From: an uncultured Lachnospiraceae bacterium | Lineage (GTDB): Bacteria > Bacillota > Clostridia > Lachnospirales > Lachnospiraceae | Assembly: GCA_910580195.1 (NCBI GenBank) | Contig: CAJTWA010000007.1 | Location: 1 to 64,000 of the forward strand | DNA: 64,000 nt | Reading direction: 5' to 3' | Shown here: piece after piece, positions 49,033 to 57,584 of the stretch | Layout: each line of letters starts with the position of its first letter | Numbering within the stretch: position 1 is the first letter of the stretch | Program-made: the position numbers and the translations under genes | Notes under the pieces: generated by a model | What the model was told of the DNA's origin: nothing | The model's input: the letters and a program-made list of their open reading frames with translations, nothing else | The model's database searches: none

Positions 49033-51129
49033 CTATTTCTTCGGCACATCCTTGATGGAAAAGCTAATCCGCCCCATCTTGTCTTTCCCAAGGCAGACCA
49101 CTTTCACCATGTCGCCTAAGGTGAGCACATCCTCTACCCGGTTAATCCGTTCGCGGGAAATCTTGGAAATGTGGACCATCCCTTCCTTCCCGGGGGCAAA
49201 TTCTAAGAATGCGCCAAATTCCTTGATGCTGATGACTTTCCCAACGAAAATCTGCCCTGCTTCAAAGTCCGTGGTGATAATCTCAATCATCTTCACGGCC
49301 TTGTCCATCATCTCCCGTTCCGTGCCGCAGACAGATACTGCGCCTTCATCGCTGATATCGATTTTCACGCCGGTCTGCTCAATAATCGCGTTGATGGTCT
49401 TGCCGCGCTGGCCCACCACATCGCCGATTTTGGCCGGGTCAATCTGGATCTGGACAATCTTGGGCGCAAATTCCCCAACCTCTTTCCGGGGCTCGGAAAT
49501 GGCCTTGGACATGACTTCATCCATAATGTAGAGCCTTGCCTCCCTTGTCCTGCGGATGGCTTCTTCCACAATCGGCCTTGTCAGCCCGTGGATTTTAATG
49601 TCCATCTGGATAGCCGTGATGCCCTCGTGGGTCCCTGTCACCTTAAAGTCCATGTCGCCGAAAAAGTCCTCCAAGCCTTGGATATCCGTCAGCACAAGGT
49701 AATCGTCGTCCGTTTCCCCAGTCACTAAGCCGCAGGAAATCCCTGCTACCATTTTCTTAATAGGCACCCCTGCCGCCATCAAGGCCATGCAGGAGGCGCA
49801 GGTAGACGCCATGGAGGTAGAGCCGTTGGACTCAAAGGTTTCGGATACGGCACGGATGGCATAGGGGAACTCTTCTTCCGTTGGCAGCACAGGGATTAAT
49901 GCCCGCTCTGCCAATGCCCCATGGCCGATTTCCCGGCGTCCCGGCCCCCGGCTGGGCTTCGTTTCCCCAACGGAATAGGAGGGGAAATTATAGTGGTGCA
50001 TATAACGCTTGTTCACTTCATTTTCATCCAGCCCGTCAATGCGCTGCACGTCAGACAAGGGCGCAAGCGTCACCACATCGCAAATCTGGGTCTGGCCCCG
50101 GGTAAACATGGCGGACCCATGGACCCGCGGGATAATGTCTATTTCAGCAGCCAATGGGCGGATTTGGTCGATGGCGCGCCCGTCCGGCCGTTTATGGTCT
50201 TTTAAGATCATCTTGCGGACTGTTTTTTTCTGGTACTGGTAAATGGCTTCGCCCAATACTTCCAGCCATTCTTCCTGTTCTGCAAATGCTTCTTCTAACT
50301 GTTCCGTAATCTTGCGGATATTCTCCTCCCGGACCTGTTTCACATCGGTAAATACCGCTTCTTCCATTTTTTCTGGGGGCACCAATTCTTTGATTGCAGA
50401 AAACAGTTCTTCCGGGACCGCGCAGCTTGTATACTCATGCTTTGCTTTCCCCACTTCCGCTGCAATCTCATTGATAAATGCAATGATGGACTGGTTGATT
50501 TCATGGGCCTTATAAATCGCCTCAATCATCTTGTCCTCTGGGATTTCATTGGCGCCTGCCTCAATCATGATGACTTTTTCACTGGTGGAGGCCACGGTCA
50601 GGTTCAGGTCGCCGTTTTTCCACTGCTCTTGGGAAGGGTTGATGACAAATTCCCCATCAACCATGCCTACCTGCGTAGTCGCGCATGGGCCTGCAAAGGG
50701 GATGTCAGAAATGCTGGTTGCGATGGCGGAGCCCAGCATTGCCACTAATTCCGGGCGGCAGCTTGGGTCTACGCTCATAACCAGATTATTCAAAGTCACG
50801 TCGTTGCGGTAATCCTTGGGGAACAGGGGGCGCATGGGGCGGTCAATGACACGGGAGGTCAAAATTGCATTTTCCGATGCCTTCCCCTCCCGCTTGTTAA
50901 ACCCGCCCGGAATCTTCCCCACAGAGTAAAGCTTTTCTTCATATTCTACGCTCAATGGGAAGAAATCTATCCCTTCCCGGGGCTTATCGGAGGCGGTTGC
51001 CGTACACAGTACAACGGTATCGCCGTAATGCATGAAAGCCGCCCCATTTGCTTGGGCTGCCACACGGCCAATATCAACGCGCAACGTCCTGCCAGCCAGT
51101 TCCATGGTAAATTGTTTGTACATATTCAT
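49033..51129 (-). CDS. pnp: Polyribonucleotide nucleotidyltransferase (PNPase)
   Basis: 698 aa from the ATG at 51129 (MNMYKQFTMELAGRTLRVD); a GTG one codon upstream is possible. Two RNase PH domains joined by a helical linker (catalytic-half motifs ILKDHKRPDGRAIDQIRPL, GETDDDYLVLTDIQG), a KH domain (~555-615; GDVVGQRGKTINAI) and an S1 domain (~620-690; VGKVISIKEFGAFLEF). It degrades RNA 3'-5' by phosphorolysis in the degradosome. Follows rpsO as in most bacteria. Confidence 0.97.
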   Translation of the reverse strand: MNMYKQFTMELAGRTLRVDIGRVAAQANGAAFMHYGDTVVLCTATASDKPREGIDFFPLSVEYEEKLYSVGKIPGGFNKREGKASENAILTSRVIDRPMRPLFPKDYRNDVTLNNLVMSVDPSCRPELVAMLGSAIATSISDIPFAGPCATTQVGMVDGEFVINPSQEQWKNGDLNLTVASTSEKVIMIEAGANEIPEDKMIEAIYKAHEINQSIIAFINEIAAEVGKAKHEYTSCAVPEELFSAIKELVPPEKMEEAVFTDVKQVREENIRKITEQLEEAFAEQEEWLEVLGEAIYQYQKKTVRKMILKDHKRPDGRAIDQIRPLAAEIDIIPRVHGSAMFTRGQTQICDVVTLAPLSDVQRIDGLDENEVNKRYMHHYNFPSYSVGETKPSRGPGRREIGHGALAERALIPVLPTEEEFPYAIRAVSETFESNGSTSMASTCASCMALMAAGVPIKKMVAGISCGLVTGETDDDYLVLTDIQGLEDFFGDMDFKVTGTHEGITAIQMDIKIHGLTRPIVEEAIRRTREARLYIMDEVMSKAISEPRKEVGEFAPKIVQIQIDPAKIGDVVGQRGKTINAIIEQTGVKIDISDEGAVSVCGTEREMMDKAVKMIEIITTDFEAGQIFVGKVISIKEFGAFLEFAPGKEGMVHISKISRERINRVEDVLTLGDMVKVVCLGKDKMGRISFSIKDVPKK

Positions 51130-51215
51130 CACTCATTCCTTTCACTTCATTCAGTTCCTGATTTTTGCATCAGGGCAGGAAGGGGACGCTTATGCTTGCA
51201 GAAGATGCCGAAACT

Positions 51216-51251
51216 ACTGAGCTATACACAATGGCTTATATACAGCTCAGT
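51216..51251 (-). promoter_or_regulatory. Hairpin in the pnp leader
   Basis: ACTGAGCT (51216-51223) pairs with AGCTCAGT (51244-51251), with more imperfect pairing inside. It lies ~90 nt before pnp. In other bacteria such leader stems are cut by RNase III for PNPase autoregulation; that role is inference. Confidence 0.45.
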
Positions 51252-51405
51252 GGTCTCGGAACCTCTCCCTGCTGTTCCCCATAAACAAACCCCTGCTATG
51301 CAAACTTCCTTTGGCAAAGCAAACATATCCTGTACCGAAGGTTTCCCCTGATAGGAAAACCATAGCCTTTCACGCTTCACAGCAAAATCCTTTCCCATAA
51401 CATTA

Positions 51406-51433
51406 GAAATAGAGCGGAAAACCGCTCTATTTC
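51406..51433 (-). terminator. Hairpin after rpsO
   Basis: GAAATAGAGCGG, AAAA loop, CCGCTCTATTTC: perfect 12-bp stem starting 12 nt after the rpsO stop. Only a short U stretch follows, so it may be a partial terminator or an RNA-processing stem between rpsO and pnp. Confidence 0.65.
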
Positions 51434-51444
51434 AGAGAAAAGGA

Positions 51445-51711
51445 TTATTTCCTGATTCCCAAACGTTCAATTAAGGTACGGTATCTCTCGATATCCGTCT
51501 TTTTCAGGTAGCCAAGCATCCCGCGCCTCTGGCCTACCATTTTTAAAAGCCCGCGCCTGGAATGATGGTCCTTGGGGTTTACCTTTAAATGCTCGGTCAG
51601 CTCTTTAATCCGTGCTGTCAGGATTGCAACCTGAACTTCCGGTGAGCCTGTATCCCCCGGTGTCCTTGCGTATTCTGCAATAATTGCCTGTTTCTTTTCT
51701 TTTGCTATCAT
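51445..51711 (-). CDS. rpsO: 30S ribosomal protein S15
   Basis: 88 aa with the family's signature GDTGSPEVQVAILTARI and HLKVNPKDHHSRRGLLKMV. Binds 16S rRNA helices 20-22 early in assembly. GAGGAGGTTATC ribosome site. Length is exactly standard. Confidence 0.97.
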   Translation of the reverse strand: MIAKEKKQAIIAEYARTPGDTGSPEVQVAILTARIKELTEHLKVNPKDHHSRRGLLKMVGQRRGMLGYLKKTDIERYRTLIERLGIRK

Positions 51712-51923
51712 GGTATGATAACCTCCTCAATGATTATAATCGCCCAAAATCCGGGATATTAAGCAACGGTTGGAGTGTCCGGTTACTGAATATGGGCTCT
51801 CCCGTAAACTGCAGGCTCTAGGGAACCCTCCCGTCCTGCCGCTTGCCATTATAGCACAACCTTCTGCTCTTGTAAAGTATGGATTCCAGTATCCTGCGCC
51901 ATGCCACTGCCTTTTGCATATCC

Positions 51924-52075
51924 GGAAACCCTTCATTTTCACTGCGCCTTGGCATTGCCGGAAAACTTCCATCTTCCACTGCGCTTTGGCATTGCCGGAA
52001 AATTTCCATCTTTCACTGCTCCTTGGCATTGCCGGAAAACTTCCGTCTTCCACTGCATCTGGGCATGTCCAAAAA
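51924..52075 (-). repeat. 37-bp tandem repeats between rplT and rpsO
   Basis: GGCATTGCCGGAAAACTTCC units begin at 51951, 51988 and 52025, with degenerate copies on each side. They sit in the ~400-bp spacer; small open frames there are made of the repeat and are not genes. Confidence 0.8.
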
Positions 52076-52120
52076 GCTGATGCTTCTGCCAGCGTATGGC
52101 TACGCACAAGACTGGGCTTA

Positions 52121-52477
52121 TTATGCCACTTTGCTCTTTGCTAACTCTGCCAAGGTTTTAAAGCCTTCTGCGTCGTTGACTGCCAGCTCTGCCAGCATCT
52201 TGCGGTTTACTTCCACGCCAGCCAGCTTCAGGCCATGCATGAACTGGCTGTAGGAAATGCCGTTCATCCTTGCTGCGGCATTAATCCTTGCAATCCAAAG
52301 GCGGCGGAACTGACGCTTCCTCTGTTTCCTCCCGGAATAAGCAGTTGCCAATGCGCGCATAACTGCCTGTTTTGCAACACGGTACTGTTTAGAACGCGCA
52401 CCCCTGTAACCTTTTGCCAGCTTCAATACTCTATTATGCTTTTTTCTGGCGTTTAACCCGCCTTTAATTCTTGCCAT
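52121..52477 (-). CDS. rplT: 50S ribosomal protein L20
   Basis: 118 aa: MARIKGGLNARKKHNRVLKL and RKRQFRRLWIARINAAARMN are the family hallmarks. L20 is an early 23S assembly protein and in Bacillus represses its own operon by binding the infC leader. Confidence 0.97.
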   Translation of the reverse strand: MARIKGGLNARKKHNRVLKLAKGYRGARSKQYRVAKQAVMRALATAYSGRKQRKRQFRRLWIARINAAARMNGISYSQFMHGLKLAGVEVNRKMLAELAVNDAEGFKTLAELAKSKVA

Positions 52478-52528
52478 GATGATTTCCTCCTTAACCTCTA
52501 TATTTAGTACTTGAAAATTTTACACTTC

Positions 52529-52726
52529 TTACAAATATGGTAAAATCTTCTTCATATTCTTAACATTGGTAGCATCCGTAATTGCAGGCTTGCGTAAGTT
52601 CCTCTTCCTCTTAGGGGATTTCTTTGTCAGGATATGGCTCTTGTAAGCTTTGTTCCTTCTCAGTTTCCCAGTACCTGTTTTCTTAAAACGTTTTGCTGCT
52701 GATCTGCATGTTTTCATTTTTGGCAT
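52529..52726 (-). CDS. rpmI: 50S ribosomal protein L35
   Basis: 65 aa: MPKMKTCRSAAKRFKKTGTG start and SHILTKKSPKRKRNLRK middle are diagnostic. RBS AAGGAGG. Between infC and rplT as usual. Confidence 0.97.
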   Translation of the reverse strand: MPKMKTCRSAAKRFKKTGTGKLRRNKAYKSHILTKKSPKRKRNLRKPAITDATNVKNMKKILPYL

Positions 52727-52750
52727 TTTAACTTCCTCCTTAACATCCGG

Positions 52751-53257
52751 TTATTTCTTTTCTGTAAGCACAATGCTGATGCTCCGGCCTTCCAGCTTGG
52801 GAGCCTTTTCCACCGTGGCAATATCTGCTAGCTGCCCTGCAAAATCGTCTAGGATATGCTTGCTGCTCTGCATATGCGCCATTTCCCTTCCCCGGAAACG
52901 CAGGGTGATTTTCACCTTATTGCCTTTTGAAATAAATTTCTTTGCTGCATTAATTTTTGTATTCAAATCATTTGTTTCAATGTTTGGTGACAAACGTATT
53001 TCTTTCAGTTCTACAGTTTTCTGCTTTTTCTTGGCTTCTTTTTCCTTCCGGACAAGCTCATATTTGTACTTGCCGTAATCAATAATCTTGCAGACAGGCG
53101 GCTTCGCCGTGGGGGCTATCTTCACTAAATCCAGTTCCGCTTCCCGGGCAATCTTCATTGCCTCCCTTGCCGGCATAATGCCAAGCTGTTCCCCGCCTGC
53201 TCCAATCAGGCGTACTTCTCTGTCCTTGATTTGTTCGTTAATCATTAACTCGCTAAT
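52751..53257 (-). CDS. infC: Translation initiation factor IF-3
   Basis: 168 aa. The only strong ribosome site (GGAGGTG, 53265-53271) is 8 nt before an ATT codon (53257-53255) that begins ISELMINEQIKDREVRLIG; the first ATG, four codons on, is ~19 nt away and too far. IF-3 genes classically start with AUU for autoregulation, so ATT is chosen. Contains VKITLRFRGREMAHMQ (C-terminal rRNA-binding domain). First gene of infC-rpmI-rplT, behind an attenuator. Confidence 0.95.
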   Translation of the reverse strand: MSELMINEQIKDREVRLIGAGGEQLGIMPAREAMKIAREAELDLVKIAPTAKPPVCKIIDYGKYKYELVRKEKEAKKKQKTVELKEIRLSPNIETNDLNTKINAAKKFISKGNKVKITLRFRGREMAHMQSSKHILDDFAGQLADIATVEKAPKLEGRSISIVLTEKK

Positions 53258-53286
53258 GGCCGTGCACCTCCAAAAATTAATTTCAC

Positions 53287-53314
53287 AAAAAAAGTGAATA
53301 GATAGACTATCCAC
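53287..53314 (-). terminator. Attenuator in the infC leader
   Basis: On the minus strand GTGGATAG, 5-nt loop, CTATTCAC, then TTTTTTT, located 30-57 nt before the infC start. Such a terminator inside the leader fits L20-controlled attenuation known from Bacillus; the regulator here is inferred. Confidence 0.7.
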
Positions 53315-53480
53315 CGTGATATTGAATCCAACCATTTCTCCCCGAAAACTGCCGGAACTGCTTAGGACACAGCCCTCCTGCTTCATTTGGAAAATGAATT
53401 TCTTCAAATATGAACCATTAGTCACGCAATTGTGCTACGGTGAGAGTGGATACTCTGCTTTCTTTTCTCATAACTCTGAT

Positions 53481-53509
53481 ATTTTAACATGTTTTTTTCT
53501 GTGCGTCAA
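53481..53509 (-). promoter_or_regulatory. infC operon promoter
   Basis: On the minus strand TTGACG (53509-53504), 17-nt spacer, TAAAAT (53486-53481). Gives a ~215-nt leader containing the attenuator. Confidence 0.75.
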
Positions 53510-53667
53510 GGGCTTTTTTTAATCGCCACGGCAAACGCATGAATATTTCCCGCTAAAAATTAACGGGAGAATTAGGGAGCCTTTTTGTGTCATTTCCCTA
53601 CATAAACGCAGGCCAGAGGCCAAGAACGGCAGGAGTTTGAGAACGAAACAGAATCAGCCGCCCATAC

Positions 53668-53708
53668 AAAAAGCATGGCCACCCATTTTATATGTGGCCA
53701 TGCTTTTT
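53668..53708. terminator. Bidirectional terminator
   Basis: AAAAAGCATGGCCAC, 11-nt loop, GTGGCCATGCTTTTT: T runs on both strands. It ends the PBECR4-like gene (-), 13 nt past its stop. Confidence 0.9.
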
Positions 53709-53720
53709 ATACAAAGTGGC

Positions 53721-54290
53721 TTAATTTAACCCAACAATTTCAAAATTAGTAATTTTCTTATATTCCTGCCCTGATATATACTGATTCTTGCTTTTATCAT
53801 TCGCGCTTTTTACTATAAAAGAAACCGGGCTATATTGGTTTGTTTTAATATTCTCCCGCCTCAAAAACAGATGCAATATGTATTCTTTCTTATCATAAAA
53901 TATAACAAAATCTGCAACAATGAAAGACTGTGGTTTTGTCCTGTACTGGTAAAACTTAATAAACTCTCCTGAATTCAGCATATCTAAAATTTCATCAAAA
54001 TGATTAAGCTTTATCTCTATTTTATTATACTGCGCTTTATTATGCTTTTTCAGATTATTTCTCTTAAGCTTCCCATCCTTTATCTTTTTGTAACCATTGA
54101 TACCAAGATATTTTTTATTTCCTTCATAAACATGCTGTAAGCCTAACAAATGGCAAAAATTTTCAGCATAAAATATAATATCAATATCTATCTTATTACT
54201 TAATTGATACCTAAATATACGGTTACATAATTGTGTTTCATAAATATCAAGTATTTCATCCAAATCTTTTGTATTTCTGCACATACCCAC
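53721..54290 (-). CDS. PBECR4-type (barnase/EndoU/colicin/RelE-like) nuclease
   Basis: 189 aa. AENFCHLLGLQHVYEG, KLNHFDEILDML, IVADFVIFYDKKEYILHLFL and YSPVSFIVKSANDKSKNQYI follow the PBECR4 pattern as I remember it, with the FCHLLGLQH histidines likely catalytic. Markedly AT-rich compared with its neighbours and in A/T-ending codons, so probably acquired. A perfect hairpin (54302-54327) sits just before the start. Likely a stand-alone RNase toxin or phage-defence/competition protein; its immunity partner is not obvious. Confidence 0.65.
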   Translation of the reverse strand: MGMCRNTKDLDEILDIYETQLCNRIFRYQLSNKIDIDIIFYAENFCHLLGLQHVYEGNKKYLGINGYKKIKDGKLKRNNLKKHNKAQYNKIEIKLNHFDEILDMLNSGEFIKFYQYRTKPQSFIVADFVIFYDKKEYILHLFLRRENIKTNQYSPVSFIVKSANDKSKNQYISGQEYKKITNFEIVGLN

Positions 54291-54301
54291 CCCTAAAACA
54301 A

Positions 54302-54327
54302 TAGGCTATGGTTTTATCCATAGCCTA
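54302..54327. promoter_or_regulatory. Perfect hairpin upstream of the PBECR4-like gene
   Basis: TAGGCTATGG, 6-nt loop, CCATAGCCTA, ~12 bp before the start codon. On the minus strand it is followed by TTGTTTT, so it might attenuate or be an operator. The rest of 54328-54925 is AT-rich without a supportable gene. Confidence 0.5.
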
Positions 54328-54925
54328 CTATTGAATAGCAGATTGGTTTCCCTACCCCAATCAGGTCAAATTCTGTGTATATTTTAATTCCTCACAGAAA
54401 AGGATGGCATGGCTATTCATTACACACCAATATGAGTATCTCTACTATTTTCTATACTTATGCAAAAAAGTAAAAAGCACTCTTATAATTAAACTTTCGC
54501 ACTTACGGCAGCGAAATACCATTAACAAAATCATTTGATTTTCTATATATTCAGCATACTCAACAATTAGGAATTTGTCAACTAGTAAAAATATACAAAA
54601 ATGTTGATAAATAAGCAAAAAATATATCTTTTATTATCTTAATTCACATATATGGCTCTGCAAGGCTATGCCCCCACAGGACCATCTTATCCACACCGCC
54701 CGGCCACTTTATATTTTAGCGATGTGCCAAACAGCCACACATCACCATGATGCGATGTACCTGAGTATTAGTATAGGCGAAAACCATACGGATGTCAAGG
54801 ATGCTGGAGCTTTTTATGGCAGGAAGGAACAGAACCATCAATCATTTCCCTCTTCCCAAATCCCTTTCTTTCTGTTACCATCAGTTCAGGGCTATTTTAT
54901 TATTCTAAGCAAAGCGAGGGACATT

Positions 54926-55795
54926 ATGGAACATTTACAGGAAAAAACCATTGACTTACACACCCATTCTACCGAGTCGGACGGGACATACACGCCGGAA
55001 GGGCTGATGCGCTATGCCAAGGAATCGGGGCTTTCTGCCATTGCGCTTACGGACCATGACGCGGTCAGCGGGGTGAAAAAAGCGCAGCCTGTGGCAGAGG
55101 GGCTTGGGCTGGAATTAATCCCCGGAATTGAGCTGTCTACCGACTATGAGGGGAAGGAAATCCATATCCTTGGGTATTTCATTGATGTGGACCATCCGGA
55201 ATTCTTGAGGAAATTAGAGGAATTCGTGGACTGCCGGGAACACAGGAATGAGAAAATGGCAATGCTTCTGCAGCAGGAGGGCTTTCCCATTACCATGGAA
55301 GAACTGTTCCGGGAAAACCCTGACAGCGTGATTACACGGGCACATTTCGCGAGGTACCTGGTGGAGCACGGCCTTGTCAAAGACCGGGAAACGGTTTTTA
55401 AGAAATATCTGGGGGATGGGTGCAGGTGCTATGTGCCCCGAGAGAAAATCACCCCCTTTGAGGCAATCCGGCTCATCCAGATGGGCGGTGGGATGGCGTT
55501 CTTTGCCCACCCGGTGCTGTGCCATATGGACCATGGCAGGCTGCGGGCGTTTATCCGAAGCCTTAAGGATGCCGGGCTTTCGGGGATAGAGGCGATTTAT
55601 TCCATGAATGGGGCTGGGGATGAGAGGAATTTTTTGAAAATGGCGGAGGAATTCGGGCTGCTGGTGAGCGGGGGTTCTGATTTCCACGGGCATAATAAGC
55701 CGCAGATTAAGCTTGGGGTTGGGAAGGGGAACCTCCGGGTCCCTTATGGGGTGCTGGAAAAAATCCGGGAAAGGCATCAGGAAATTACAGCATAA
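54926..55795 (+). CDS. PHP-domain phosphoesterase
   Basis: 289 aa from the ATG at 54926 (MEHLQEKTIDLHTHSTESDG), RBS GAGGG; an in-frame upstream ATG at 54668 adds an unrelated stretch. Polymerase-and-histidinol-phosphatase motifs: DLHTHSTESDGTYTP, LTDHDAVSG, GIELSTDYEGKEIHILGY, FFAHPVL and GSDFHGHNK. The layout matches the YciV/RNase AM and 3',5'-nucleotide bisphosphate phosphatase group. Solitary gene. Confidence 0.9.
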   Translation: MEHLQEKTIDLHTHSTESDGTYTPEGLMRYAKESGLSAIALTDHDAVSGVKKAQPVAEGLGLELIPGIELSTDYEGKEIHILGYFIDVDHPEFLRKLEEFVDCREHRNEKMAMLLQQEGFPITMEELFRENPDSVITRAHFARYLVEHGLVKDRETVFKKYLGDGCRCYVPREKITPFEAIRLIQMGGGMAFFAHPVLCHMDHGRLRAFIRSLKDAGLSGIEAIYSMNGAGDERNFLKMAEEFGLLVSGGSDFHGHNKPQIKLGVGKGNLRVPYGVLEKIRERHQEITA

Positions 55796-55799
55796 GGCC

Positions 55800-55823
55800 G
55801 AAAGGGGAAACACTTCCCCTTTC
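55800..55823 (+). terminator. Terminator of the PHP gene
   Basis: AAAGGGGAA, ACAC loop, TTCCCCTTT followed by CTTGG. Immediately after the stop; short U tract within the stem. Confidence 0.65.
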
Positions 55824-55932
55824 TTGGCGCAATATCCGGAATAACTGGTAATGCTGCCTCCGCCGTACGCAAAAAAGACATATAAAACAATTACATTCCA
55901 TACGCCTTAACGCTGCTATTCTTGTTTTGTTT

Positions 55933-56259
55933 TTACATTACTGTATCTTTAAGCTGTCTGCCAACATCCCTGCCGGCATACATAACACGGATTACCGTCA
56001 CAATCCCCGCATCCTTATCCGCAATATAAAACACCAGATAATTGCCAACAGGCATTACTCTCAGCCCTCTGCTGCGCCATGGCTCTTTTTCATAATGCCT
56101 GAATTTCTCTGGAAATTTTTCAAGCCCCACAATGTGTTCCTCCAGCCGTCCAAGCTGTCCTGCCGCATTATCCGGTGAAAGCAGTTCAAAGGCAATATAC
56201 TCATATATTCCTCTTAAATCGGCATCAGCCTGATCCGTGGTAATTACCTCATACATCAT
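55933..56259 (-). CDS. RelE/ParE-family toxin
   Basis: 108 aa. The fold pattern is typical of ParE/RelE: TTDQADADLRGIYEYIAFEL, PEKFRHYEKEPWRSRGLRVM, GNYLVFYIADKDAGIVTVIRVMYAGRD is split by the conserved Y-R-V-x-Y-x-R-R/D signature. RelE types cleave mRNA in the ribosome, ParE types poison gyrase; sequence alone does not decide. The ATG overlaps the antitoxin stop (ATATGATG). Confidence 0.88.
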   Translation of the reverse strand: MMYEVITTDQADADLRGIYEYIAFELLSPDNAAGQLGRLEEHIVGLEKFPEKFRHYEKEPWRSRGLRVMPVGNYLVFYIADKDAGIVTVIRVMYAGRDVGRQLKDTVM

Positions 56260-56564
56260 ATGCCATAATCTTTGCGGATATCTGCAAATGCCTGTCTTGC
56301 AGGTTTGGCCCTGCCTGCTGCCATGTCCACATATCCTTTCTCCAATTCTGCATTTAATTCTGCTTCGCTCAGTCCTGACACATCATCAGGCCTTGCCGTA
56401 GGTATTTTTACTTCAAACGGAAGCCCCCTGTTTAAAATAATCTGTTTATAAAACATATTGATCGCATTGGATGCCGGGATGCCGAGCGCTGATAAAATGC
56501 TTTCCGCCTGCTCTTTCACATCCGGCTCTATCCTTGCGTACAAATTCGCTGACTTGGTTGCCAT
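56256..56564 (-). CDS. RelB/DinJ-family antitoxin
   Basis: 102 aa. N-terminal ribbon-helix-helix: SANLYARIEPDVKEQAESIL, then LGIPASNAINMFYKQIILN and GLPFEV, the DinJ/RelB signature. The C-terminal half should wrap the toxin. RBS AAAGGAG; promoter at 56613-56641. With the toxin, forms an autoregulated pair. Confidence 0.92.
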   Translation of the reverse strand: MATKSANLYARIEPDVKEQAESILSALGIPASNAINMFYKQIILNRGLPFEVKIPTARPDDVSGLSEAELNAELEKGYVDMAAGRAKPARQAFADIRKDYGI

Positions 56565-56612
56565 AGAATAGCACTCCTTTCCTAAATCTTAGAGTTTCCT
56601 TTTGTCAAATCT

Positions 56613-56641
56613 ATTATACCTATATGTACGCACAATAGCAA
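56613..56641 (-). promoter_or_regulatory. Promoter of the toxin-antitoxin pair
   Basis: On the minus strand TTGCTA (56641-56636), 17-nt spacer, TATAAT (56618-56613). Starts ~11 bp after the end of the broken response regulator. Confidence 0.65.
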
Positions 56642-56651
56642 TACATTTTTC

Positions 56652-56894
56652 TTAAATAATAATGCTCCTGTGCCCGGCGCGCCTTTCCTGTTCCCGGATA
56701 CGCCTTGCAAGTTCCATGCCGGACACATCCCCCATTTTAATGTCAAGGAAGGAAATGCCGAATTCCTGCCCTGCACGCGCCATCCCCTTCCCGGACTGGT
56801 ATGCCAAGATATCTGCATCTTTGGCCTGTTTTCTGATTAAGCAGGAAAGCTCTTGCCTGACTGCCCGGTCGTCGCCACAAACTGCAATACGCAT
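56652..56894 (-). pseudogene. Truncated response-regulator receiver domain
   Basis: 80 aa from the ATG at 56894 (MRIAVCGDDRAVRQEL). Receiver motifs include the acidic pair GDD and the phospho-acceptor region ISFLDIKMGDVSGMEL. The frame ends at RSIII, before the conserved Thr/Lys and without any LytTR output domain (family length ~240 aa). The toxin-antitoxin promoter begins directly behind, suggesting that the 3' part was lost when that module arrived. Confidence 0.7.
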
Positions 56895-56933
56895 CCCGCC
56901 TCCGCTTCCTTCCACTCCTTTGGCTCCCTTCTT

Positions 56934-57518
56934 TTACGGTTTAAAATGTTCTTTCCCTACGGCCAGATAAATGTCTTTTCCCATCTTTTCCTCAAAGTAT
57001 TTTTTCAGCCCTATATTATGCTCCCATTTGTCTTGGGGGTAAGAGCCATAGCGCGCTTTGACATCCGCCATGCGCTCTTCCATATCCAGCACGCCTTCTG
57101 GGCCGGCAATGGCGTCGCAGAGCTGGATCAGCCTGTCATATTCATCCATGGCGGCTGCGCCTAGGGCATCTTTTACCATTTTTAGTTCTTCCGGCGTAGT
57201 GTCAAATTCCCCGATGTAGCCTTCTAAGGTGCCTGCATGGAACGAATGTGTCAGGCATATTTTTGCAGCCTCGTCATAGCCCAAAGACATCATATAAGAA
57301 TAGCCGTCGGATACATGGCCTAAGTGCCTTACGCCGAATTTCCGGCCAATGTCGTGAAGCAGGCCTAGGATGTACGCCTTTTCTGAGTCTAAGCCGCACC
57401 CCTGTGCAATTTTTTCTGCGCAATGGGCAGCGGTACGGCTATGGTTCCCCCATGGCCCCGGGTTGCAGGATTCTGCTTCTGCTAAAAGTTCTTCTGCTTT
57501 TTCTCTTGTTGGCAGCAT
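56934..57518 (-). CDS. HD-domain hydrolase
   Basis: 194 aa from the ATG at 57518 (MLPTREKAEELLAEA), RBS AAGGGG. HD motif: NHSRTAAHCAEKIA, then GLLHDIGRKFG (His-Asp) and LTHSFH. Relates to predicted metal-dependent phosphohydrolases of the YqeK or (p)ppGpp-type broad group; substrate unknown. Confidence 0.82.
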   Translation of the reverse strand: MLPTREKAEELLAEAESCNPGPWGNHSRTAAHCAEKIAQGCGLDSEKAYILGLLHDIGRKFGVRHLGHVSDGYSYMMSLGYDEAAKICLTHSFHAGTLEGYIGEFDTTPEELKMVKDALGAAAMDEYDRLIQLCDAIAGPEGVLDMEERMADVKARYGSYPQDKWEHNIGLKKYFEEKMGKDIYLAVGKEHFKP

Positions 57519-57542
57519 ATGTGATTTCCCCTTTCTTTTATC

Positions 57543-57577
57543 AAGCAAAGGAGGACGGCACAAAACCGCCGTCCTCC
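57543..57577 (-). terminator. Terminator after the HAD gene
   Basis: On the minus strand GGAGGACGGC, 8-nt loop, GCCGTCCTCC, then TTTGCTTG; perfect 10-bp stem 8 nt after the stop at 57585. Confidence 0.75.
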
Positions 57578-57584
57578 ATGCTCC

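Noticed and set aside
51727..52107. 126-codon open frame between rplT and rpsO
   Set aside because: Made of 37-bp repeat units; no ribosome site and no plausible protein.
54668..54925. Upstream start for the PHP protein
   Set aside because: Adds 86 residues unrelated to the family; the ATG at 54926 has a ribosome site and begins exactly where the PHP domain does.
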